Shown here: positions 1 through 5,226 of the stretch, one piece after another
How positions within the stretch are numbered: the stretch's first letter is position 1
Layout of the letters: every line of letters starts with the position of its first letter
DNA from: RUG754 sp045545455
Lineage (GTDB): Bacteria; Bacillota; Clostridia; Peptostreptococcales; Anaerovoracaceae
Direction of reading: 5' to 3'
Assembly (NCBI GenBank): GCA_045545455.1
Contig: JAZQAY010000017.1
Coordinates: forward strand, 1 to 5,226
DNA: 5,226 bases
Program-made: the position numbers and the translations under genes
Notes under the pieces: generated by a model
Database searches by the model: none
The model's input: only the letters and a program-made list of their open reading frames with translations
Told to the model about the DNA's origin: nothing

Positions 1-864
1 CCGCTTGGCCTCCGACTTCCTACCAAGGTTGCTGCTCCTATCTTCCAGGAAGCTGGAAAGCTCATGGTTTCCGCATACGCAGTACACCCTGACGTAGTTA
101 ACGCAGGCGACCTGATCTTCTCACAGTCCTTCCCCGGCAAACTCCAGGGAACAGCTGCTGCTATCTATGCAACAGAAACTCTTAACGCAAAGAAGATTGC
201 CATCATCAGCGTTGACCTCGACTTCGGTGCAACTCAGATCGAAGCTTTCAAGGCTCAGCTTGAAAAGATGGGCTCCGACGCAGAGATCGTTTATGAGCAG
301 GCTATCGCTATTTCCGACTCCGACATGTCCTCAGCTGTTACAGCAGCTGCAGCTGCCGGTGCAGATTTGATCTACTCCGTAAACTACTATGAGCAGGCTG
401 CTCAGGTTCTTCGTGAAGTAGGACAGAAGGGACTCAATATCCCCGTACTCGGAACAGAGGGTGCTGACTCATTCGAACTTCTGAACATCGCAGGTGAGTA
501 TGCAAACGGACTTTACATCACGACCAACATGAACCGTGATGACCAGAACGCTGAGACTCAGGCTTACATCGAGAACTACGTAAACGAATACGGCATCCAG
601 CCCGACATGGTAGGCGCTTCCGTATACGACGCATTCCAGGTTCTCTTCGAAGCTATGAAGAACGTTGGTACTGACACACAGGCTATGAGAGATTACATCG
701 CAGGCATGGAGAACTTCGACACAGTAACAGGAACTCTTATCCGTTACAATGAAGACGGTTCTGCAGTTAAGCCGGTACAGATCCAGCTCGTAACTGACGG
801 TGAGTATCACTCCGCAGGTGTCATCGATGACATGGAAGTTATCGACCCTGCAAACTATCAGTAA
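1..864 (+). CDS. livJ: Branched-chain amino acid ABC transporter substrate-binding protein, 5'-truncated
   Basis: Extracytoplasmic solute-binding protein (periplasmic-binding fold type I, Peripla_BP_6/LivJ-like) that delivers leucine, isoleucine, valine or a related amino acid or amide to the LivHMGF membrane complex. The frame is open from the window edge to TAA at 862-864, giving 287 visible residues. Family members have roughly 370-400, so about 100 residues are missing, including the signal peptide. Family landmarks, numbered from the window edge, are APIFQEAG (12-19), FSQSFPGKLQG (40-50), KKIAIISVDLDFG (64-76), ADLIYSVNYYEQAA (121-134), PVLGTEGADS (148-157), and FDTVTG (239-244) followed by YNEDGSAVKPVQI (249-261). 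The C-terminus at NYQ is complete. Codon choice looks strongly biased to a few codons, consistent with high expression of binding proteins. An internal ATG at 64 is not the start, because homology continues upstream of it. The first ~7 codons appear to be out of frame (see findings). The family is certain; the exact ligand cannot be read from the sequence. Confidence 0.93.
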   Translation, partial: PLGLRLPTKVAAPIFQEAGKLMVSAYAVHPDVVNAGDLIFSQSFPGKLQGTAAAIYATETLNAKKIAIISVDLDFGATQIEAFKAQLEKMGSDAEIVYEQAIAISDSDMSSAVTAAAAAGADLIYSVNYYEQAAQVLREVGQKGLNIPVLGTEGADSFELLNIAGEYANGLYITTNMNRDDQNAETQAYIENYVNEYGIQPDMVGASVYDAFQVLFEAMKNVGTDTQAMRDYIAGMENFDTVTGTLIRYNEDGSAVKPVQIQLVTDGEYHSAGVIDDMEVIDPANYQ

Positions 865-900
865 TCAGTATCTGATCTGAAAAAAGCATTAAAAACAAAA

Positions 901-929
901 GGGGGGAGACGCATTAGGCGTCTCCCTCT
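901..929 (+). promoter_or_regulatory. Intercistronic hairpin between livJ and livH
   Basis: GGGAGACGC at 904-912 pairs perfectly with GCGTCTCCC at 918-926 around a 5-base loop (ATTAG), and three further pairs, two of them G-U, can extend the stem to 901/929. On the + strand no T-run follows, so it is not a classical intrinsic terminator for livJ. Such a hairpin between a binding-protein gene and its membrane-component genes usually protects the 3' end of the upstream message or causes partial termination, giving more binding protein than permease; that role is inferred. Read on the minus strand, the hairpin is followed by a T-rich stretch (complement of 881-900), but no minus-strand gene is visible upstream of it. 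The rest of the 865-964 gap shows no convincing promoter. Confidence 0.72.
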
Positions 930-964
930 GTAAGTAATACGATTCAGGGAATAACGGTGTCCAT

Positions 965-1840
965 ATGTTTACTCAACAACTTATGAACGCGCTGGCAATA
1001 GGAAGCGTATATGCTCTGACCGCCATGGGAGCCACTCTCATATACGGTATCCTCGGCATACTCGATATCGCTAACGCCGGTGCTTATTTAATAGGAGCAT
1101 ACCTGGGCTGGTTCATCTACCACGCTACCGGAAGCATAGTTCTGGCATTCGTGCTTTCCATGGTTGCCGTCGGCGTGCTGGGAATCCTGATCCAGAAATT
1201 CATCTATACTCCTATCCTTGCTAAACCTAATACGCTTTCGATAATCCCCCTGGTAGCAGCGGTAGGTCTGTTCACTATGTCATCAGACCTCGTAAGACTG
1301 ATCTGCGGACCTTACTCCTATTCATACAACTTTGATTTCGGAGTCACCTCCATCAAGATCGGTTCGGTAGTGCTGGTACCTGCGTGGATCCTTATCTTTG
1401 CGCTTACCGCAGTATTGCTTCTGATACTGTGGATAATTCTGAACAAGACAAAACTGGGCCTTGCATGGCGCGCTACTGCAAATGATACCGAGATCGCCAA
1501 GGTATGCGGTGTCAACACCAATAACGCCATGGCTCTTTCATATATTCTCGGATACGGCTTTGCTGCAGCTGCAGGTATAATGGTAGGTATCCTCTATAAC
1601 TCCATCACACCGGCTCTCGGCGAAGTACCTTCATACAAGATGCTTGCCATCATCGTACTGGGGGGTCTCGGAAATCCTCTCGGAACGGTACTGGCAGGCC
1701 TGATCATCGGATTCGCAGAAGTTTTCCTTTCAGCATACACCAGCATTCCGATCCCCAAGGATGCCATCGCATTCGTGGTGCTGATCATCATGCTCCTTGT
1801 CAAGCCTGAAGGACTTCTCGGTCAGAAGAACAGAGTTTAA
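965..1840 (+). CDS. livH: Branched-chain amino acid ABC transporter permease LivH
   Basis: Integral membrane permease of the LIV-I/HAAT importer (BPD_transp_2 family), which forms the transport channel together with LivM. It has 291 residues, close to the usual 290-310. Hydrophobic segments occur at about residues 8-32, 36-52, 57-80, 91-112, 134-160, 190-212, 226-255 and 266-280. The cytoplasmic loop contacting the ATPase lies around 164-190 (LGLAWRATAND, then CGVNTNNAMAL), and the typical GGLGNPLG (233-240) and C-terminal KPEGLLG (280-286) motifs are present. The ATG at 965 fits family N-termini of the form xxQQLxNxLAxGSxYAL; no other start codon lies in frame between the stop at 935-937 and this ATG, and the next in-frame ATG (983) would trim conserved residues. 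The Shine-Dalgarno is weak: AGGGA at 946-950 lies 14 bases away. The gene follows livJ by 100 bases and precedes livM by 12. Confidence 0.95.
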   Translation: MFTQQLMNALAIGSVYALTAMGATLIYGILGILDIANAGAYLIGAYLGWFIYHATGSIVLAFVLSMVAVGVLGILIQKFIYTPILAKPNTLSIIPLVAAVGLFTMSSDLVRLICGPYSYSYNFDFGVTSIKIGSVVLVPAWILIFALTAVLLLILWIILNKTKLGLAWRATANDTEIAKVCGVNTNNAMALSYILGYGFAAAAGIMVGILYNSITPALGEVPSYKMLAIIVLGGLGNPLGTVLAGLIIGFAEVFLSAYTSIPIPKDAIAFVVLIIMLLVKPEGLLGQKNRV

Positions 1841-1845
1841 GGAGG
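1841..1845 (+). promoter_or_regulatory. Ribosome binding site of livM
   Basis: GGAGG directly after the livH stop codon, 7 bases before the ATG at 1853. It supports that start and likely re-initiation by ribosomes finishing livH. Confidence 0.85.
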
Positions 1846-1852
1846 CGGTCAT

Positions 1853-2803
1853 ATGAGTAGTGCATATCTGTTTTCAATACTCGCGACTGCAGCCATCTTC
1901 ACTCTTCTGGCTCTTTCGCTTAATATCATAACCGGCTACGCCGGACAGGCGATGATGGGTATCGCGGCTTTCTTTGGTATCGGAGCCTATACCGCAGCCA
2001 TCATCACGACACATGGAGGAAATTTCTTCCTGGCTCTCCTGGCAGCCATAGTGGTCTCAGGCATCTGCGGCATGATCCTGGGATTCATCTCCCTGAGACT
2101 TCAGGCTGACTTCCTGGCCATAACCACCATAGGCATCAACTTCGTAATGGCGGCCCTGTTCAACTCCCTGAAGATCACGGGGGGGACCCTTGGACTGACC
2201 ACTTCGAAACCCGTGGTATTCGGCATCAGGATGACAAACATGCATTTCTTCATATTTACCACGATACTGATCGTGATCGTTTGCTTACTGATCACCAAGA
2301 TGAGACATTCATGGTTTGGAATGGCGCTGGCATCCATCGAGAACGACCCCGGCGCAGCCAGGTCGTTTGGTATCAACGTAAGCAAATACCAGATCCTCGC
2401 ATTCACCATCGGAACCGCGCTCGCCGGACTTACAGGCGGTCTGTACGCACATCGTATGGGATTCATTTCCTCATCAGACTTTGCCTTCGTAGTTTCCATC
2501 CAGATCGTTTCCATGTGCGTTATCGGCGGACTGGGAACCTTGAGAGGACCCATCTTCGGAGCAGTGCTTCTGTCAGCTCTTCCTGAAGTGCTGAGATTCG
2601 CGGACAATTACCGTGAACTCGTATACGCTCTTCTTCTGGTAGTCATGGTAAGATTCATGCCCGGCGGACTTCTGGGAGACGACAGCCCTGTATGGAAGTT
2701 CCTGGTCAGCATCTGGAGAAAGATCAAACCCAGAAAGAAGACCAGGGCTGACCTTATCGCTGAAAAAGCGGTCACAGCAGCAAAGGAAGGAGGTCAGGCT
2801 TAA
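1853..2803 (+). CDS. livM: Branched-chain amino acid ABC transporter permease LivM
   Basis: Second membrane permease of the importer, partner of LivH (BPD_transp_2 family). It has 316 residues. It carries the LivM hallmarks: LNIITGYAGQ (23-32), GIAAFFGIGAYTAAI (36-50), LQADFLAITTIGI (83-95), the ATPase-contacting loop with RHSWFGMALASIENDPGAA (151-169) followed by GINVSKYQ (173-180), GGLGTLRGPIFGA (225-237), and MPGGLLG (269-275) near the C-terminus. Hydrophobic segments fill residues 4-26, 34-53, 57-80, 86-105, 130-148, 180-200, 212-245 and 256-268. After the last helix comes a basic, probably cytoplasmic tail of about 35 residues (285-316, rich in Lys and Arg). The ATG is fixed by the GGAGG 7 bases upstream. 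The stop TAA at 2801-2803 shares its last A with the livG start. A run of seven G's at 2179-2185 encodes Gly-Gly and does not break the frame. Confidence 0.96.
   Translation: MSSAYLFSILATAAIFTLLALSLNIITGYAGQAMMGIAAFFGIGAYTAAIITTHGGNFFLALLAAIVVSGICGMILGFISLRLQADFLAITTIGINFVMAALFNSLKITGGTLGLTTSKPVVFGIRMTNMHFFIFTTILIVIVCLLITKMRHSWFGMALASIENDPGAARSFGINVSKYQILAFTIGTALAGLTGGLYAHRMGFISSSDFAFVVSIQIVSMCVIGGLGTLRGPIFGAVLLSALPEVLRFADNYRELVYALLLVVMVRFMPGGLLGDDSPVWKFLVSIWRKIKPRKKTRADLIAEKAVTAAKEGGQA
2787..2794 (+). promoter_or_regulatory. Ribosome binding site of livG
   Basis: AAGGAGGT, a full match to the 16S rRNA 3' end, inside the last codons of livM and 8 bases before the ATG at 2803. It selects that ATG over the in-frame ATG at 2815, and shows that livG can recruit ribosomes itself as well as by coupling to livM. 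Confidence 0.88.
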
Positions 2804-3558
2804 TGGAAGAATTAATGAGAATCGAAGGCCTGAAGATGTACTTCGGCGGCCTTAAAGCCATAGACGGCTTTGACCTCACTATAAACAAAGGGGAGACCCT
2901 GGGTATCATCGGCCCCAACGGCGCCGGAAAGACCACCCTTTTCAACGCTATCTGCGGCGTGTATAAGCCGACAGACGGCAAAGTTATCCTGGAAGGAAAG
3001 GAAGTTCAGGGAACACCTGCACACGAGATGGCCAAGATGGGCATCGCAAGGACCTTCCAGATCTCCAAGCCCTTAAGAGGACTTACGATCTTTGACAATA
3101 TCGTTGCAGCGGCGGGAGTTCAGGAATATACCGGAATCGGTTCATATTTCCACAAGTCCCATACAAAGGAAATCGAGGACAAGGTAGAGGCCATAATCCA
3201 TGAGGCAGGCCTCGCAGAGGTGGCGAACAAAAAAGCCTCAGACGTATCCCTCGGCTACCTGAGAAGACTCGAGATCGCCAGAGTTCTGGTAACGGATCCC
3301 AAGCTCATCATGCTGGACGAGCCCTGCGCGGGACTTTCAAACTTCGCTATAAACGAGATCACCGAGCTGATCTTCAAACTCAAGGAACAGAACAGATCCA
3401 TCGTTCTCATCGAGCACAACCTGCCTCTCACTATGAGAGTCTGCGACAGGATCACGGTACTTTCCTACGGCAAAAAGATCTGCGAAGGAACACCTGAATA
3501 CGTCAAGAACGACGAGCAGGTAATCGAAGCTTATCTGGGAAAGGAGGATGAGGACTGA
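2803..3558 (+). CDS. livG: Branched-chain amino acid ABC transporter ATP-binding protein LivG
   Basis: Cytoplasmic ATPase that pairs with LivF and powers import through LivHM. It has 251 residues, normal for LivG (about 250-260). Visible motifs are the Walker A GPNGAGKT (37-44), Q-loop Gln86 in GIARTFQ (80-86), the signature region VSLGYLRRLEIARVL (148-162), Walker B LIMLDEP (168-174), D-loop AGLS (176-179) and the switch His205 in LIEHN (202-206). LivG identity, rather than LivF, is shown by ARTFQ, by the helical insertion at about 102-145, and by the switch His in place of Gln. The signature is unusual: LivG proteins commonly read LSYGQQRRLE or PYGDQRRLE here, while this protein has SLGYLRRLE, keeping the central Gly but losing the following acidic/Gln residue and the Gln before the double Arg. 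All other ATPase motifs are intact, so it is probably functional. It overlaps livM and livF by one base each. Confidence 0.96.
   Translation: MEELMRIEGLKMYFGGLKAIDGFDLTINKGETLGIIGPNGAGKTTLFNAICGVYKPTDGKVILEGKEVQGTPAHEMAKMGIARTFQISKPLRGLTIFDNIVAAAGVQEYTGIGSYFHKSHTKEIEDKVEAIIHEAGLAEVANKKASDVSLGYLRRLEIARVLVTDPKLIMLDEPCAGLSNFAINEITELIFKLKEQNRSIVLIEHNLPLTMRVCDRITVLSYGKKICEGTPEYVKNDEQVIEAYLGKEDED
3541..3547 (+). promoter_or_regulatory. Ribosome binding site of livF
   Basis: AAGGAGG inside the last codons of livG, 10 bases before the ATG at 3558. With the TGATG overlap it supports coupled translation of livG and livF. Confidence 0.82.
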
Positions 3559-4262
3559 TGCTTGAGATAAAAGACCTTTATGTATCATACGGCATGATGG
3601 AAGTCCTCCACGGGGTAAGCGTAAACGTGGAAGACAAGGAACTTGTATCCATCATCGGCCCTAACGGAGCAGGCAAGACCACTCTGATCAAGACCATCAT
3701 GGGACTTGTCAAACCGACATCCGGATCCATCATCTATAACGGTGAGGATATCACCCACATCCCCGCTCACAAGCGTGCAAGCATGGGTATCGGCTACGTT
3801 CCCGAGGGACGCCGCGTCTTCGGCAAGCTGACGGTGGACGAGAACCTCAGGATGGGAGCTTACGAACTCAAGGACAAGACTCAGATCGCAAAAAACATCG
3901 AAATGGTCTACGACATTTTCCCGAGACTGGGAGAACGTTCCAGACAGCTGGCCTCCACCATGTCAGGAGGAGAGCAGCAGATGCTGGCCATCGCCAGAGC
4001 CCTTATGCTGAACCCCAAGATGCTTCTCATCGACGAAGTATCAATGGGACTTATGCCAATCATGGTAAACACCTGCTTCGACGTCATCAAACAGCTGAAC
4101 GATGAGGGAATAACCGTCCTCGTAGTAGAGCAGAACGCGAACAAAGCCCTCAAGATCGCAGACCGCGGATACGTCCTCGAAACCGGTAATATCATAATAT
4201 CGGATACAGCCGAAAATATGAGAAAAGACGACACGGTTCAGAAGGCTTACCTCGGAGGCTGA
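3558..4262 (+). CDS. livF: Branched-chain amino acid ABC transporter ATP-binding protein LivF
   Basis: Second ATPase subunit of the importer, acting with LivG on the cytoplasmic face of LivHM. It has 234 residues, typical of LivF (about 233-240). Motifs are Walker A GPNGAGKT (34-41), the LivF-type Q-loop region YVPEGRRVFGKLTVDENL (80-97), signature MSGGEQQM (135-142), Walker B MLLIDEV (155-161), the following SMGLMP (162-167), and VVEQNA (189-194). Gln192 in the switch position usually held by His is normal for this subfamily. The common DEP after Walker B reads DEV, a small departure; the catalytic Glu160 is kept. The start ATG overlaps the livG stop (TGATG). It is the last gene of the operon: the terminator stem begins 15 bases after its TGA. 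Confidence 0.96.
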   Translation: MLEIKDLYVSYGMMEVLHGVSVNVEDKELVSIIGPNGAGKTTLIKTIMGLVKPTSGSIIYNGEDITHIPAHKRASMGIGYVPEGRRVFGKLTVDENLRMGAYELKDKTQIAKNIEMVYDIFPRLGERSRQLASTMSGGEQQMLAIARALMLNPKMLLIDEVSMGLMPIMVNTCFDVIKQLNDEGITVLVVEQNANKALKIADRGYVLETGNIIISDTAENMRKDDTVQKAYLGG

Positions 4263-4275
4263 TCATATTAAAATT

Positions 4276-4299
4276 AACCCGCCGGACGGCGGGTTTTTT
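4276..4299 (+). terminator. Rho-independent terminator of the liv operon
   Basis: CCCGCC (4278-4283) pairs with GGCGGG (4288-4293) around a GGAC tetraloop. Two A-T pairs (4276-4277 with 4294-4295) can extend the stem to 8 bp, and six T's (4294-4299) follow at once. This is a textbook intrinsic terminator 13 bases after the livF stop, and it separates the transporter operon from the regulator gene. Confidence 0.94.
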
Positions 4300-4300
4300 G

Positions 4301-4329
4301 TTGCAAAGAAAGATTTCAGATGATATAAT
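4301..4329 (+). promoter_or_regulatory. Housekeeping (sigma-A type) promoter for the regulator gene
   Basis: TTGCAA (4301-4306; four of six bases match TTGACA) is followed by a 17-base spacer and a perfect TATAAT (4324-4329), with TG at 4321-4322 forming an extended -10. Transcription should begin near 4336, giving a leader of about 36 bases before the ATG at 4372. The -35 box starts two bases after the last T of the liv terminator, so the two units are packed tightly but transcribed separately. Confidence 0.85.
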
Positions 4330-4338
4330 CAGCCTACA

Positions 4339-4354
4339 GGTGAAATTTTTCACC
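4339..4354 (+). promoter_or_regulatory. Near-palindrome just downstream of the predicted transcription start, candidate operator
   Basis: GGTGAAA (4339-4345) and TTTCACC (4348-4354) are exact inverted repeats separated by two T's. The element sits at about +4 to +19 relative to the predicted start, where a bound dimeric protein would block transcription. As RNA it could form a 6-bp stem with a 4-base loop, ending just before the regulator's ribosome binding site. Which of the two it does, and what binds, cannot be read from the sequence. Confidence 0.55.
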
Positions 4355-4358
4355 ATGC

Positions 4359-4363
4359 GGGAG
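4359..4363 (+). promoter_or_regulatory. Ribosome binding site of the PAS/sigma-54 regulator
   Basis: GGGAG lies 8 bases before the ATG at 4372 and favours it over the in-frame ATG at 4381. The ATG at 4355 is out of frame. Confidence 0.78.
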
Positions 4364-4371
4364 ATTTGATT

Positions 4372-5226
4372 ATGAAAGATATGTTACAGAACCCTGCCGC
4401 CATAGACTTTATGAAGGTCTGTGAGAACCTTCATGACGGGATACATGTGGCTGACGGCGAAGGAAGAGTTCTCTATGTCAACAAGGGCTATACCAGGACC
4501 ACAGGCATAGAGGGCAAGGACGTTATAGGACGCACTGTAGCTGATATAGAGAGGGAAGGGAAACTCTATAAAGGCTCCGTAACAGAACGCGTTCTGGAGA
4601 CCAAGGAGAGAGTCGACTCCGTTGCGACTATTTTTAAACTGGATAAGGAAGTACTGATAACTGGTATACCCATTTTTGATGATGAAGGCAACATCTGTTA
4701 CGTTGTCACCAATACCAGAGACTTCCCCGAATTGAAGAATCTCGAAAGCCAGCTTTCGACCATGGCTGAGGAACAGCGAAAAGCCAACCAGGAACTGGCG
4801 TATTTCAGGCGCCAACAGACGGGTGACAGACCGCTGATCTACCGGTCCCAGGCAATGGAAGCCCTGATGGAGATGATCAGGAGCGTAGCTCAGACTGAGG
4901 CGAATATACTGATCACAGGTGAATCCGGCACAGGTAAGGAACTGGTCGCAAACGAGATATACCTTAACAGCGCCAGATACGGCAAGCCTTTTATCAAGGT
5001 AAACTGTGCAGCCATCCCTGCGGAACTTCTGGAGTCTGAGTTGTTCGGCTATGAAGCAGGAGCCTTCACCGGTGCCAGAAGCACCGGCAAGGACGGACTT
5101 TTTGAAGTTGCGAACAGCGGGATCATTATGCTGGATGAGATAAGCGATCTTCCTATTCCGCTACAGGCCAAGCTTCTTCGCGTAATACAGCAGAGAGAAC
5201 TCTTAAGAGTCGGAGGCACAAGTCGG
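4372..5226 (+). CDS. PAS domain sigma-54-dependent transcriptional activator, 3'-truncated
   Basis: Enhancer-binding activator that would use ATP to open promoters bound by sigma-54 RNA polymerase. 285 residues are visible and the frame runs off the window. Relatives with this layout are often 450-480 residues, so the end of the AAA+ domain and the Fis-type DNA-binding domain are missing. A single PAS sensor domain spans about residues 10-116 (DGIHVADGEGRVLYVNKGY at 22-40, then IGRTVADI at 52-59). A likely coiled linker (about 119-149) follows. The AAA+ domain begins near 155, with Walker A GESGTGKE (183-190), ELFGYEAGAFTGA (223-235) containing the intact sigma-54-contacting GAFTGA loop (230-235), Walker B IIMLDEI (251-257), LQAKLLRVIQ (264-273) and RVGGT (279-283). 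There is no response-regulator receiver domain, so the signal is probably a small molecule or redox cue bound by PAS. It has its own promoter and lies next to the liv operon; control of that operon, or of genes beyond the window, is only an inference. Confidence 0.93.
   Translation, partial: MKDMLQNPAAIDFMKVCENLHDGIHVADGEGRVLYVNKGYTRTTGIEGKDVIGRTVADIEREGKLYKGSVTERVLETKERVDSVATIFKLDKEVLITGIPIFDDEGNICYVVTNTRDFPELKNLESQLSTMAEEQRKANQELAYFRRQQTGDRPLIYRSQAMEALMEMIRSVAQTEANILITGESGTGKELVANEIYLNSARYGKPFIKVNCAAIPAELLESELFGYEAGAFTGARSTGKDGLFEVANSGIIMLDEISDLPIPLQAKLLRVIQQRELLRVGGTSR

Noticed and set aside
469..810. Open frame of 113 codons on the minus strand within livJ
   Set aside because: It lies wholly opposite a well-recognised binding-protein region, has no ribosome binding site that I can support, and shows no recognisable domain; it is a shadow of the + strand codon pattern.
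864..876. Small inverted repeat ATCAG-TAT-CTGAT at the livJ stop codon
   Set aside because: Only five base pairs, AT-rich and with a three-base loop; expected by chance and much weaker than the hairpin at 901-929.
865..964. Search for an internal promoter driving livHMGF
   Set aside because: No convincing -35/-10 pair with proper spacing and no GG-N10-GC element with a good consensus were seen in this gap.
2179..2185. Run of seven G's in livM (and six at 1660-1665 in livH) as possible slippage or phase-variation tracts
   Set aside because: Both encode conserved glycines in intact frames and are short; nothing else suggests a switch.
2101..2607. Open frame of 168 codons on the minus strand within livM
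   Set aside because: It is antisense to conserved permease motifs, with low-complexity wording and no family resemblance; a by-product of livM codon use.
3558..4262. Missing switch His in LivF (Gln192) as an inactivating change
   Set aside because: VEQNA with Gln at this position is the normal form of LivF proteins.
4384..4815. Open frame of 143 codons on the minus strand within the regulator gene
   Set aside because: It is opposite the PAS domain and linker, which read convincingly on the + strand; no promoter or ribosome binding site was seen for it.

Overview
The window holds most of one high-affinity branched-chain amino acid (or related amino acid/amide) ABC importer operon of the LIV-I (HAAT) type, followed by the first half of a sigma-54-dependent regulator. 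Everything runs on the + strand in the order binding protein (5'-truncated), LivH, LivM, LivG, LivF, rho-independent terminator, new promoter, PAS/AAA+ regulator (3'-truncated). Coding density is high: the only gaps are about 100 bases after the binding protein gene and about 109 bases after livF. I see no tRNA, rRNA, CRISPR array, insertion sequence, phage gene or origin, and no convincing minus-strand gene.

The sequence suggests an anaerobic Bacillota of the class Clostridia, perhaps Lachnospiraceae or a relative. The evidence is strong AGGAGG-type Shine-Dalgarno sites, one-base stop/start overlaps, protein wording typical of clostridial Liv systems, and a single-PAS sigma-54 activator of the kind common in Clostridia. 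By eye the GC content is near 50%. The class is an inference and the genus cannot be fixed from the sequence.

Region by region: 1-864 is the C-terminal three quarters of the extracytoplasmic binding protein. Its first ~20 bases look as if they carry a compensating pair of one-base indels. 865-964 is a gap dominated by a perfect 9-bp GC-rich hairpin with no U-tract on the + strand, and livH downstream has a poor ribosome binding site. 965-4262 carries livH, livM, livG and livF. livM starts 12 bases after livH, and livG and livF each start inside the stop codon of the preceding gene. 4278-4299 is a clear intrinsic terminator. One base beyond it begins a good housekeeping promoter with an extended -10, then a 16-bp near-palindrome near the predicted start of transcription, then the regulator gene from 4372 to the window edge.

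The working model is as follows. The lipid-anchored or secreted binding protein captures an amino acid outside the membrane. LivH and LivM form the membrane channel, and the LivG/LivF ATPase pair drives import. The adjacent PAS-sigma-54 activator may sense a metabolite and control this transporter or a catabolic operon lying beyond the window. That regulatory link rests on neighbourhood alone. The content is mostly well-known biology; the points most worth a second look are the palindrome at the regulator's promoter, the livJ-livH hairpin, the altered ABC signature of LivG and the probable frame errors at the 5' edge.
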